Shown here piece by piece: positions 1 to 7,184 of a stretch of DNA of 18,566 nt (position 1 is its first letter; every line of letters begins with the position of its first letter). The notes below the pieces were generated by a model, which saw only the letters and a list, made by a program, of their open reading frames with translations, had not been told where the DNA came from and did not search any database. The position numbers were made by a program, and so were the translations under genes. The stretch comes from Clostridia bacterium. GTDB lineage: Bacteria > Bacillota > Clostridia > Christensenellales > Aristaeellaceae. The DNA is taken from contig CAAEEC010000309.1 of the NCBI GenBank assembly GCA_900754755.1, positions 1 through 18,566 on the forward strand, written 5' to 3'.

Positions 1-806
1 GGCAAGTTTGGCCCGGCGACCACGGGCATATAGGCGGAATAAAACACGCGCTTTAGGGCGTACTTCTTGTACAGCGCGGCGGAAAGCAGCAGGATTTGCC
101 GGTCGGTTTCCGGCGTAGCGCCAATGATCAGTTGCGTGCTCTGCCCCGCGGGGGCGAAGCGCGGCGCGTGCGCGTAGCGCGCAAGCTCGTACCGGCTCGC
201 GGCAATGCCTTCGCGGATCTGCGCCATGGGCGCGAGGATGGCCTCTTTTTTCTTTTCCGGCGCCAATAGATTCAGGCTCTTTTGGGAAGGCAATTCGATG
301 TTCACGCTCATGCGGTCGGCCAGCGCGCCGATGGCCTGAATCAGCCGGGGGTCCGCGCCGGGGATGGCCTTGGCGTGGATGTATCCGCCAAAGCGGTATT
401 CCTCGCGCAACAGCCGCAGCGTGGCGAGCATGCGTTCGCAGGTGTAATCCGGGTTCTTCACCACGGCGGAGCTCAAAAACAGGCCCTCGATGTAATTGCG
501 CTTGTAGAATTCGATGGTCAGATCCGCCAGTTCGCGCGGGGTGAACGTGGCGCGAGGAACGTCGTTTTCCCGGCGGTTGACGCAATAGCTGCAATTGTAG
601 GCGCAGGCGTTGCTCATCAGCACCTTGAGAAGCGATATGCAGCGCCCATCCGCGGCGAAGCTGTGGCAAATGCCGCATGCCACTGCGCTGCCCAGGCCGC
701 CCGCCTGCCCCTTGCGATCCAGCCCGCTGGAAGTGCAGGCAACATCGTATTTCGCCGCGTCCGTCAAAATGCGCAGCTTATCCATGAGCACGGTGGGATT
801 TGGCAT
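1..806 (-). CDS. Radical SAM protein, putative DNA modification/repair family (3' end off window)
   Basis: The first 268 codons are present and the rest lies beyond the left edge. The N-terminus (MDKLRILTDAAKYDVACTSSG, residues 8-28) and the region around residues 37-60 match from memory the family annotated as 'putative DNA modification/repair radical SAM protein' (TIGR03916, rSAM linked to UDG), usually just over 400 aa. The [4Fe-4S]/SAM cysteines are C68, C72 and C75 in CAYNCSYCVNRR. Further cysteines at 24, 44, 47 and 56 could bind a second metal site. The ATG at 806 is chosen because AAGAAGG lies about 9 bases upstream. The family often precedes a UDG-like DNA repair protein gene, which would lie off the window. 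The reaction is unknown. The SOS box in its promoter supports a role in DNA damage. I am confident of the family and unsure of the function. Confidence 0.88.
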   Translation of the reverse strand, partial: MPNPTVLMDKLRILTDAAKYDVACTSSGLDRKGQAGGLGSAVACGICHSFAADGRCISLLKVLMSNACAYNCSYCVNRRENDVPRATFTPRELADLTIEFYKRNYIEGLFLSSAVVKNPDYTCERMLATLRLLREEYRFGGYIHAKAIPGADPRLIQAIGALADRMSVNIELPSQKSLNLLAPEKKKEAILAPMAQIREGIAASRYELARYAHAPRFAPAGQSTQLIIGATPETDRQILLLSAALYKKYALKRVFYSAYMPVVAGPNL

Positions 807-833
807 GCAAAAGACCTTCTTTCTACACGGATA

Positions 834-881
834 GAACATATGTTCTGTTCTGTATTATAGCACATATTTTCGATTTTGAAA
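834..881 (-). promoter_or_regulatory. Promoter of the radical SAM gene with overlapping LexA (SOS) box
   Basis: On the minus strand an extended -10, TGTGCTATAAT, has its TATAAT hexamer at 859-854. A weak -35 (TTTCAA, 881-876) lies 16 bases upstream. The transcription start should fall near 847. Immediately downstream, 834-845 is the perfect palindrome GAACATATGTTC (AGAACATATGTTCT over 833-846). This fits the Gram-positive LexA/DinR consensus CGAACRNRYGTTCG at every core position. LexA bound at about +2 to +13 would block transcription, so the gene is predicted to be induced by DNA damage. Confidence 0.85.
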
Positions 882-976
882 GCGAACGCCGCGTGAAATT
901 TTGGCGTATGACGCTCCGCGGCATACAAACTCGCTCGCCCGCGTATATTGGGCCAGCGGCCTTTTGCGCGCGACGC

Positions 977-1005
977 TTGCGCGCCCTGCGCAGCTGTGGT
1001 ATAAT
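977..1005 (+). promoter_or_regulatory. Promoter of the kinase-pcp operon
   Basis: A -35-like TTGCGC (977-982) is followed after 17 bases by a perfect TATAAT (1000-1005). The TGG just before it makes an extended -10 (TGTGGTATAAT). The predicted leader is only about 20 nt and carries the ribosome binding site AAGGAGG (1019-1024). Confidence 0.75.
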
Positions 1006-1030
1006 GCCAAAAAGGCTTAAGGAGGCATCT

Positions 1031-2143
1031 ATGATCTACAATGCCATCAAGCATATTCTCCCGGAATTCCGGTTTGAGGGGCAATACCGCTCGGTAGAAG
1101 AACTCACGAGTGGGAACATCAACAATACCTACCACTTGCAATATGCCAAAGAAGGCAAAATCATTCACTACACGCTGCAACACATCAATCAGTTTGTCTT
1201 CAAAGAGCCGGATAAGGTGATGGACAACATTCTGATGGTGACCATGCACCTGCGCGACGATCTTGTGCGCGAGGGAATCAATCCCTACCGCCATGTGCTG
1301 GAATTGATTTCCACGCGCGCGGGCGGCGTGATGCATCGCGACGCAATGGGCGATTATTGGCGCGCTTACCGCTATATCGACAACGCCGTTCCCTACGATG
1401 TACTGGAAAAACCCCGGCATTATTACGAGATTGGCCGCGCGTTTGGCGAATTCCAGCGCCGTTTACGCACCTTTCCCGCCCAGCGCCTGCACGAAACCAT
1501 CCCCGATTTTCACAATACCACGCGGCGGTTTTACGCGTTCGTGGCCGCCGTGGCGGAAGATCGTGCGGGCCGCGTCGACGCGCTGGAGGATGAGATCGAA
1601 TTCTTTTTTGAGCGCCGCAAAATGATGAACGAAATCGTGCGCCGCTTGAAAACGGGCGAATTGCCCCTGCGCGTGACCCATAACGACACCAAGAGCAACA
1701 ACGTGCTCATCGACCAGGAAACCGATGAAGCCATCTGCGTGATCGACCTGGATACGGTGATGCCCGGCTCTTCGCTCTACGATTTTGGCGACGCCGTGCG
1801 CTTTGGCGCTTCCACCGCCGCTGAGGATGAGGAAGATCTCAGCAAAATCGGCCTGGATATGGAAAAATACCGGCTGTTTACCGAAGGCTTTTTGCGCGAG
1901 ACCAATGGATTCCTCACCGAAAAGGAAATCGGCCTGTTGCCGTTGGGCGTAAAGGTGATCACCTGCGAATTGGCTATGCGCTTCCTCACGGATTACATCG
2001 ACGGCGACCGCTATTTCAAGGTGAATTCTCCCACGCACAATTTGGCGCGCGCGCACGCGCAAATGAAGCTGCTGACCGACATTGAAGCCAAAGAAGAAGA
2101 AATGTATCGCGTACTGATGGAGATTATACGGGAGGGAACATGA
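1031..2143 (+). CDS. Aminoglycoside phosphotransferase-fold kinase, NahK-like (probable hexosamine/sugar kinase)
   Basis: This 370-aa protein has the APH/protein-kinase-like fold. The catalytic loop is VTHNDTKSNN (residues 215-224, D219 as likely base). The metal-binding segment is VIDLDTVMPG (237-246), followed by YDFGDAVRFGA (250-260) and AAEDEEDL. The HNDTKxxN, IDLDTVMPG and DFGDxxR order is typical of N-acetylhexosamine 1-kinase (NahK, about 360 aa) and its relatives, not of true drug-resistance kinases. The likely role is ATP-dependent phosphorylation of a sugar such as GlcNAc or GalNAc in the cytoplasm; the exact substrate cannot be read from sequence. The ATG at 1031 has a strong AAGGAGG 6 bases upstream. 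The open frame extends further upstream, but without a ribosome site and across the promoter. The stop overlaps the next start (ATGA), so the two genes are translationally coupled. Confidence 0.8.
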   Translation: MIYNAIKHILPEFRFEGQYRSVEELTSGNINNTYHLQYAKEGKIIHYTLQHINQFVFKEPDKVMDNILMVTMHLRDDLVREGINPYRHVLELISTRAGGVMHRDAMGDYWRAYRYIDNAVPYDVLEKPRHYYEIGRAFGEFQRRLRTFPAQRLHETIPDFHNTTRRFYAFVAAVAEDRAGRVDALEDEIEFFFERRKMMNEIVRRLKTGELPLRVTHNDTKSNNVLIDQETDEAICVIDLDTVMPGSSLYDFGDAVRFGASTAAEDEEDLSKIGLDMEKYRLFTEGFLRETNGFLTEKEIGLLPLGVKVITCELAMRFLTDYIDGDRYFKVNSPTHNLARAHAQMKLLTDIEAKEEEMYRVLMEIIREGT

Positions 2144-2745
2144 AGATTTTGGTTACGGGCTTTGAGCCCTTTGGCAGCGACGCGGAAAACCCTACGCTGC
2201 TGGCAGTCAACGCGCTGCCGGAAACCCTTGCGGGCGCGCGGATTCTTAAGCGTATTTTGCCCGTTTCGTTCCAGGCGGCCCAGCGCATGGTGCGGGCGGC
2301 CGTTGCCCAGGAAGGCGTGGACGCGGCGGTGCTCACCGGCCTCGCCGGCGGACGGGCCAAGATCAGCCTGGAGCGCGTGGCCATCAACGTGCAGGACGCC
2401 CGCATGCCGGATAACGACGGGGATTGCCCTGTGGATTTGCCCATCCGCGCGGAAGGCCCGGCGGCCTATTTTGCTACGCTGCCCCTCCGCCGCATCCAGG
2501 CGGGCCTGCAAGATGCGGGTATCCCGGTGGAAATTTCCAATAGCGCGGGCACCTACGTGTGCAATCTAGCGATGTATTGCGCGCTGGATGAAATCGCGCT
2601 GCTGGGCTTGCGCGCGCGGGCAGGCTTTATCCATGTGCCATATCTGCCCCAACAAGCCCAGGCGCATGGCGCGCCTGGCATGCCGCTGGAAGAAACCGTG
2701 CGCGCGCTTACCACGGCGCTGGAGGTCCTCGCGCGCGGTGCTTGA
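2140..2745 (+). CDS. pcp: Pyrrolidone-carboxylate peptidase (pyroglutamyl peptidase I)
   Basis: This 201-aa cytoplasmic cysteine peptidase (MEROPS C15) removes N-terminal pyroglutamate from peptides. The start MKILVTGFEPFG is diagnostic. The catalytic triad is visible as E78 (ISLERVAIN), C141 (NSAGTYVCN) and H165 (FIHVPYLPQQ). Length is close to the usual 200-215 aa. The ATG overlaps the kinase stop and has GGAGGG (2131-2136) directly upstream, so it is the second gene of a two-gene operon. A strong hairpin follows. Nothing is missing or truncated. The pairing with a sugar kinase is not one I recognise as standard. Confidence 0.95.
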   Translation: MKILVTGFEPFGSDAENPTLLAVNALPETLAGARILKRILPVSFQAAQRMVRAAVAQEGVDAAVLTGLAGGRAKISLERVAINVQDARMPDNDGDCPVDLPIRAEGPAAYFATLPLRRIQAGLQDAGIPVEISNSAGTYVCNLAMYCALDEIALLGLRARAGFIHVPYLPQQAQAHGAPGMPLEETVRALTTALEVLARGA

Positions 2746-2772
2746 ACGGGCATTTTCTGCTTGGAGAAAGCA

Positions 2773-2815
2773 AAAACCAGGCGCAAGGGAGCGAGCTGTC
2801 CTTGCGCCTGGTTTT
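2773..2815. terminator. Strong bidirectional intrinsic terminator
   Basis: A perfect 16-bp stem (2773-2788 pairing with 2800-2815) encloses an 11-nt loop. The arms begin with AAAA and end with TTTT, giving a U-tract on either strand. It sits between the convergent pcp gene and the ABC exporter operon and should terminate both. Confidence 0.92.
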
Positions 2816-2846
2816 GTTTGATTGAAGGCGCCAAAAGGTTTTCGCC

Positions 2847-4595
2847 TTACTGCGCGAACTGGCTCATGTACAGCGCTTCGTACTTGCCGTGCAAGGCCAT
2901 CAGTTCTTCGTGGCTGCCGCACTCCTTGATGTCGCCCTGCTCCATATAGAGGATCATGTCCGCGTCGCGGATGGTGGAAAGGCGGTGGGCGATGACGAAG
3001 GACGTGCGCCCCTGCATCAGTCGCGCCATGGCCTTCTGAATGAGCTGTTCGGTGTGGGTATCCACGTTGCTGGTGGCTTCGTCCAGGATCATGATCTCCG
3101 GATCGGAGGCCATGGCCCGGGCGATGGTCAGCAATTGGCGCTGGCCTTGGGAAATGTTCTGCGCGCCGCTGGCGAGCGGGAAATCATAGCCGCCGGGCAG
3201 GGTTTTGATAAAGCTCTCCACGCTGGCCGAGCGGGCGGCGGCATACACGGCCTCTTCCGGCATATCCTCTTTTGCGTAGGCGATGTTGTCGCGGATGCTG
3301 CCTTCAAAGAGCCAGGCGTCTTGCAGCACCATGCCAAAACGGTCGCGCAACTCGTGGCGCGTCATGGCGCGCGTGTCTACGCCGTCCACCAGAATGCTGC
3401 CGCCGTCTACCTCGTAAAAGCGCATCAGCAGGTTGATGAGCGTGGTCTTCCCCGCGCCCGTGGGGCCCACGATGGCCACCTTTTGGCCAGGTTGCACGGC
3501 GATGTTGACGTCCTGCATCAGCCGCCGTTGCGGCGTATAACCAAAGGCCACGTGGCGGAATTCCACCGCGCCCGCGCGTTTCTCCGGAACGATGCCGGGC
3601 ACGGGATCGGGACTTTCCTCTTCCGCGTCCAACAGGGCGAAGATGCGCCCCGCCGCCGCAGCCGCCGCGCCAAAGCTGCCCGCCATGCCCGCGATGCTGG
3701 TGAAAGGCTGGGAAAACTGTTTGGTGTATTGCAGCATGGCCTGCACGTCGCCAATGCGCATGCCGCCCTGCAAAACAAAGAGGCAGCCCAGCACGGCGCT
3801 GAGGGCATAGCCGAGGTTATTGACCAGATCCGTGATGGGCGTGACCTTGCCCGAGGCGGTTTCCGCGCTCTGGGCGCAGCGCTGCAACTGGGCGTTGATC
3901 TGGTCGAATTCCGCCTTGGCGCGCGGCGCGTAGTTAAAGGCGGAAACCAGCTCCTGGCCGTTGTACATTTCTTCAATATAGCCGTTGAGCTGGCCCAGCA
4001 GTTCCTGCTGGTGGGCATAATGCTTGGCGCCCGCTTTCATCACGCCCAGGGAGGAAAGCAGCGATACGGGCACCATGGCCACGGCGATGAGCGCCAGCTT
4101 GGGGCTGGTGGCGAGCATCATCACCAGGATGCCCACGGCGGTGACCACTTGCGTGACGATCTGTGTCAGGTTCTGGCTTAAGGCGCTGTTGACGGTATCT
4201 ACGTCGTTGGTGATGGTGCTGAGGATTTCGCCATGGGTGTGGGTATCGTAATAGCCCAGTTTCATGGCGTGCATCTTGCGGGCGATATCGCCGCGCAGCG
4301 TTTCCATCACGCGGGCGGTCAGGCGGGTCATGCCGAAGCTCTGTAAAACGGCGAAGAGCTGCGCCGCCAGATAGAGGCCCACCAGCATTGCCAACAGCAA
4401 AAGAATGGTTTCCCAGTCGAAGACGCCGCTGGCCACGCCGTCGTACAGCTCCGAAGTGATGCCGCCCATCACCGCCGGGGTGAGCACGGTGAATACGGTG
4501 CTGAGTACGGCCGCCAGCATCACGAGGATCAGCCGGAACCGGTAGCGGCCCAGATAGGCGAACAGCCGCTTAAACGCATGCGATTTCACGGGCAA
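2847..4595 (-). CDS. ABC exporter half-transporter, catalytic subunit of a heterodimer (multidrug type)
   Basis: This 582-aa protein has an N-terminal six-helix transmembrane domain (about residues 15-310) fused to an ATPase domain (about 343-580), the type I (B-family) exporter layout. Motifs are Walker A GPTGAGKT (377-384), Q-loop Q425, signature ISQGQ (481-485), Walker B IMILDE with the catalytic glutamate E506, D-loop SNVD, and H-loop H537. A non-canonical signature (Q replacing the first G of LSGGQ) with an intact glutamate is the pattern of the LmrD/TM288/BmrD-type partner. It overlaps the upstream subunit by 26 bases, so the two are made together. The likely role is drug or toxic-metabolite efflux across the cytoplasmic membrane; the substrate is unknown. 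Expression is probably controlled by the divergent TetR-family repressor. Confidence 0.9.
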   Translation of the reverse strand: MPVKSHAFKRLFAYLGRYRFRLILVMLAAVLSTVFTVLTPAVMGGITSELYDGVASGVFDWETILLLLAMLVGLYLAAQLFAVLQSFGMTRLTARVMETLRGDIARKMHAMKLGYYDTHTHGEILSTITNDVDTVNSALSQNLTQIVTQVVTAVGILVMMLATSPKLALIAVAMVPVSLLSSLGVMKAGAKHYAHQQELLGQLNGYIEEMYNGQELVSAFNYAPRAKAEFDQINAQLQRCAQSAETASGKVTPITDLVNNLGYALSAVLGCLFVLQGGMRIGDVQAMLQYTKQFSQPFTSIAGMAGSFGAAAAAAGRIFALLDAEEESPDPVPGIVPEKRAGAVEFRHVAFGYTPQRRLMQDVNIAVQPGQKVAIVGPTGAGKTTLINLLMRFYEVDGGSILVDGVDTRAMTRHELRDRFGMVLQDAWLFEGSIRDNIAYAKEDMPEEAVYAAARSASVESFIKTLPGGYDFPLASGAQNISQGQRQLLTIARAMASDPEIMILDEATSNVDTHTEQLIQKAMARLMQGRTSFVIAHRLSTIRDADMILYMEQGDIKECGSHEELMALHGKYEALYMSQFAQ

Positions 4596-6315
4596 CTTCC
4601 TCCTCTCCCAATTGCAACTGCGCGATCTCGCGGTAGAGTTCGCAAGTGCGCAAAAGTTCTTTGTGCGTTCCGTTGCCGACGATTTGGCCGTCTTCCATCA
4701 CGAGGATGCGGTCGGCGTCGAGGATGGTGCTCACCCGCTGAGCGACGATGAGCATCGTCGCGCCGCCCATATTTTCGCGCAGGCGGGCGCGCAGCGTGCG
4801 GTCGGTCTTCATGTCCAGCGCGGAAAAACTGTCGTCGAACAAGTAGATTTCCGGTTGCTTCACCACGGCGCGGGCAATGGCCATGCGCTGACGCTGGCCG
4901 CCGGAAAGGTTCGTGCCGCCCTGGGCAATGGCGGCGTGGTACGCGCCGTCTTTTTGCTCGATGAATTCATCGGCGCAGGCGATATGCGCCGCCTCCCGCC
5001 ATTGTTCTTCGCCGCTTTGCTCGTCGCCAAAGCGCAGGTTGGAGGCCACGTCGCCGGAAAAGAGCACGTTCTTCTGCGGCACATAGCCGATGAGACTGCG
5101 CAGCTCCTCCAATTTGTATTTTTTTACATCCATACCGTCCACGTAAATGTGGCCGAACATAGCGTCGTAGAGCCGCGGCACCAGCTTGAGCACGCTGGAT
5201 TTGCCGCAGCCCGTGCGGCCGATGATGGCCGTGACCTCTCCGGCGCGGCTTTCAAAGCTGATGTCCTTGAGCACGGGTTCGTCCGCCCCGGGATAGGCGA
5301 AAGTCACATGGTCGAAAACCACGCTGGCGCGTTCCGGTCGCTCGCTGGCGCTGTGGTTGCCGCTCTGGATGGAGCTTTCCGCGTTTAGCACCTCAGCGAT
5401 GCGCCGCGCGCAGGCGTAGGACATGGGAAAGAGCAGAATCACCAGCGCGAGCATCATGATGGCGGCCAGGATCATGCTGATGTACTGGCTGTTGGCCACC
5501 AGCGCGCCCACGTCCATCTCGCCCGTGGAAACGTACCACGCGCCCATGCCCATCACCGCCGCCGTGGTCACGCCGAAAATCACCTGGATGACCGGCATCA
5601 GCAGCGCGGAAACGCGCCCAGAGCGGATGGTGAGGGCGGCGAGGTCGCCGTTGGCCTCGTCAAAGCGCGCCATTTCCTTTTCCTGCTGGTTGAAGGCGCG
5701 GATCACGCGCACGCCTTCCAGCGTTTCCAGAAAGCGCTTGTTGAGGCGGTCGATCTTCTGCCGCAGCGCCACCGAATAGCGCGAAACAAAGATCACGATG
5801 GCTCCCGCGCCGAGCAGCAGCGCCGGAATGGCAAGGTTCAACACGCTGCTCAGCTCGCCGCCCGTCAGCGACGAAAGCACCAGGCCGGCCACGGCCATCA
5901 GCGGCGCCGTTACCCCGAGGCGCAGCAGCAGCGAGAGGAACATTTGCACGTTGGTGACATCCGATGTGCTGCGCGTGACGAGGCTGGCCGTGCCGAATTT
6001 TTCCACCTCGGCGGCGGAAAGGTCCTGCACGCGGTGGAACACTTCGCGGCGCAAATCGGCGGCAAACTTGGTGGATATCCTGGCCGATAGCACGGTGGCC
6101 GCGATGTTGAACAAGCAGCCCAGCAACGCCAGCACGGCCATCACCGCCGCGATGATGAGAATCGCGCTGCGGTTCTCCTGCGCTACGCCAACATCGATCA
6201 TGCTGGCCAGCGCCGTGGGCAAGAGCATCGCCGTTACGGCGGAAAGCAGCATCAGCGCCAGCAGGGCGAATACCTGCTTGCCGCTGAGCTTCACGCGGGA
6301 AAAAATCGTACCCAT
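4570..6315 (-). CDS. ABC exporter half-transporter, degenerate-site subunit of a heterodimer
   Basis: This 581-aa protein has six transmembrane helices (about residues 10-305) and an ATPase domain (about 332-575). Walker A is GRTGCGKS (366-373), Q-loop Q414, signature LSGGQ (470-474). The Walker B is YLFDD: D495 replaces the catalytic glutamate. The H-loop histidine is replaced by Q526 (VAQRVST). Together with the partner's altered signature this builds one degenerate and one active ATP site, as in LmrCD, BmrCD and TM287/288. The start ATG at 6315 (MGTIFSRVKL) has AAAGGAA about 10 bases upstream. In-frame upstream starts, including a TTG at 6357 and an ATG 12 bases further in, lack a ribosome site and overlap the divergent promoter. 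It is the first gene of the exporter operon. Confidence 0.9.
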   Translation of the reverse strand: MGTIFSRVKLSGKQVFALLALMLLSAVTAMLLPTALASMIDVGVAQENRSAILIIAAVMAVLALLGCLFNIAATVLSARISTKFAADLRREVFHRVQDLSAAEVEKFGTASLVTRSTSDVTNVQMFLSLLLRLGVTAPLMAVAGLVLSSLTGGELSSVLNLAIPALLLGAGAIVIFVSRYSVALRQKIDRLNKRFLETLEGVRVIRAFNQQEKEMARFDEANGDLAALTIRSGRVSALLMPVIQVIFGVTTAAVMGMGAWYVSTGEMDVGALVANSQYISMILAAIMMLALVILLFPMSYACARRIAEVLNAESSIQSGNHSASERPERASVVFDHVTFAYPGADEPVLKDISFESRAGEVTAIIGRTGCGKSSVLKLVPRLYDAMFGHIYVDGMDVKKYKLEELRSLIGYVPQKNVLFSGDVASNLRFGDEQSGEEQWREAAHIACADEFIEQKDGAYHAAIAQGGTNLSGGQRQRMAIARAVVKQPEIYLFDDSFSALDMKTDRTLRARLRENMGGATMLIVAQRVSTILDADRILVMEDGQIVGNGTHKELLRTCELYREIAQLQLGEEEVAREIACV

Positions 6316-6350
6316 GGTGTGGTGTTCCTTTCCGTTTGCCGCCATTGTGC

Positions 6351-6379
6351 TTGACAAGCGGCAAAAAGTATGATAGTAT
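6351..6379 (+). promoter_or_regulatory. Promoter of the TetR-family gene
   Basis: A perfect -35 TTGACA (6351-6356) is followed after 17 bases by TAGTAT (6374-6379). The -10 overlaps the first GTAT half-site of the operator, so repressor binding should shut off the gene's own promoter. The leader to the start codon is about 120 nt. It contains a 9-bp inverted repeat (GAAACGAAA 6418-6426, TTTCGTTTC 6466-6474) that could fold in RNA or be a second binding site. Confidence 0.65.
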
Positions 6380-6416
6380 TAGAGATACGATGGTATCAAC
6401 AATATTAGAATACCAT
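6376..6416. promoter_or_regulatory. Dyad operator between the exporter and tetR-like genes
   Basis: Four alternating half-sites are visible: GTAT (6376-6379), ATAC (6385-6388), GTAT (6393-6396) and ATAC (6410-6413). The longest dyad is ATGGTAT (6390-6396) against ATACCAT (6410-6416), centred on an AATATT. A tighter dyad, GATAC-N4-GTATC, occupies 6384-6397. The array covers the -10 regions and start sites of both promoters, which is the expected location for binding of a TetR-family repressor. That the neighbouring TetR protein binds here is inferred. Confidence 0.7.
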
Positions 6417-6434
6417 AGAAACGAAAATTGTCAA
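6407..6434 (-). promoter_or_regulatory. Promoter of the ABC exporter operon
   Basis: On the minus strand a perfect TTGACA (6434-6429) is followed after 16 bases by TATTCT (6412-6407). A TGG immediately upstream gives an extended -10. The -10 lies inside the right half of the ATGGTAT/ATACCAT dyad. The leader to the start codon at 6315 is about 85 nt. Confidence 0.65.
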
Positions 6435-6504
6435 TAGCTTGCGCAAAAGTGGAATAAACGACGACTTTCGTTTCAATGATACCCAAACTAGGGAGGCGTT
6501 TCCG

Positions 6505-7041
6505 ATGCGGAGAACGACTGCGACTACGGAATATCTCAAAGAGTGCATGGGCACGGCGCTGCTAGAACTGATGCGGGAAAAGCCGCTGGAAAAGATCAGC
6601 ATTGAGGAAATGACGGCCAGGGCCGACGTGGGCCGCTCCACCTATTTCCGCTATTTTAAGAACAAAGAGGAAGTGCTTTCTTTTAAAATCGTTTGCTTGT
6701 GGAAGCGCTTCGACGCGCAACACCACGTGGGCGAGCATACCGCTTCGGACGAAGCCGCGGCGGCGCGAATGTTTTTTGAATTTTGCCTCTCCATGCGCGA
6801 GGTCAGCGACCTTCTCTATGCTACGGGCCATCAAGGCTGCATTCTTGACGCCTATTTGCAAATTCTTCGCCCGGATGCGGACGGTGAGAACGCGCTGGAA
6901 TACTACCGCAGCAACATGACCGCTTATGCCCTTTATGGCCTGGTGAATGCCTGGATCCTGCGCGGCTACCGGGAAACTCCCGCGGAGATGGAGCGCATCG
7001 TCCTCGATTGGATGGATCGCCCTGAAAAACAGGAACCATGA
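6505..7041 (+). CDS. TetR/AcrR-family transcriptional regulator
   Basis: This 178-aa protein has an N-terminal three-helix DNA-binding domain. The segment after residue 30 reads ISIEEMTARADVGRSTYFRYF, followed by KNKEEVL, the hallmark of TetR HTH domains (recognition helix VGRSTYFRYF). The C-terminal ligand/dimerisation domain is helical and ends in a segment like the TetR C-terminal domains of the DhaS type. The ATG at 6505 follows GGGAGGCG with 8-base spacing. An in-frame TTG at 6439 is possible but has no ribosome site. It is transcribed away from the ABC exporter operon, with the operator between them. It probably represses both itself and the exporter until a ligand, perhaps an exporter substrate, binds. 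Confidence 0.88.
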   Translation: MRRTTATTEYLKECMGTALLELMREKPLEKISIEEMTARADVGRSTYFRYFKNKEEVLSFKIVCLWKRFDAQHHVGEHTASDEAAAARMFFEFCLSMREVSDLLYATGHQGCILDAYLQILRPDADGENALEYYRSNMTAYALYGLVNAWILRGYRETPAEMERIVLDWMDRPEKQEP

Positions 7042-7054
7042 CCGGCGTGGCGCG

Positions 7055-7088
7055 GTTGGCGGTTAAAAGAAAGAAAGTTAACGGCAAC
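7055..7088 (+). other. Imperfect hairpin after the tetR-like gene
   Basis: GTTGGCGGTTAA (7055-7066) can pair imperfectly with TTAACGGCAAC (7078-7088) around an AAGAAAGAAAG loop. It starts 13 bases after the stop codon and could act as a weak terminator. There is no clear T-run after it, so the call is tentative. Confidence 0.3.
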
Positions 7089-7093
7089 TTCTG

Positions 7094-7122
7094 TTCGAAA
7101 CCTTGCGCGCCTGTGGTATAAT
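7094..7122 (+). promoter_or_regulatory. Promoter of the oxidoreductase-PotABCD operon
   Basis: A perfect extended -10 (TGTGGTATAAT, hexamer 7117-7122) is preceded at 17-base spacing by a poor -35, TTCGAA (7094-7099). The leader of about 55 nt contains no obvious riboswitch fold. Confidence 0.7.
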
Positions 7123-7184
7123 AAGAAAAACAATGGTTTCAACTGCACAATTCCCATCGACGATAAAAATGGAGGGCGATGCAC

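Noticed and set aside
282..860. A 192-codon open frame on the plus strand at the left edge
   Set aside because: The minus strand here encodes a radical SAM protein with its CxxxCxxC motif, ribosome site and promoter; the plus-strand frame is its shadow.
800..1030. Upstream extension of the kinase reading frame
   Set aside because: It covers the promoter and has no ribosome site, while the ATG at 1031 has AAGGAGG at ideal spacing.
1031..2143. Aminoglycoside resistance gene
   Set aside because: The APH fold is present, but the IDLDTVMPG and HNDTKxxN details match sugar-kinase relatives, and there is no mobile-element context.
2889..4181. A 430-codon open frame on the plus strand opposite the ABC exporter
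   Set aside because: Antisense shadow of an unambiguous ATPase/permease gene; no ribosome site and no domain.
6316..6357. TTG/ATG starts upstream of 6315 for the first exporter subunit
   Set aside because: No ribosome site and overlap with the opposing promoter; the start at 6315 has AAAGGAA and begins the conserved sequence.
7123..7184. Riboswitch in the leader of the oxidoreductase-Pot operon
   Set aside because: The leader is only about 60 nt and shows no stable paired elements or known aptamer consensus.
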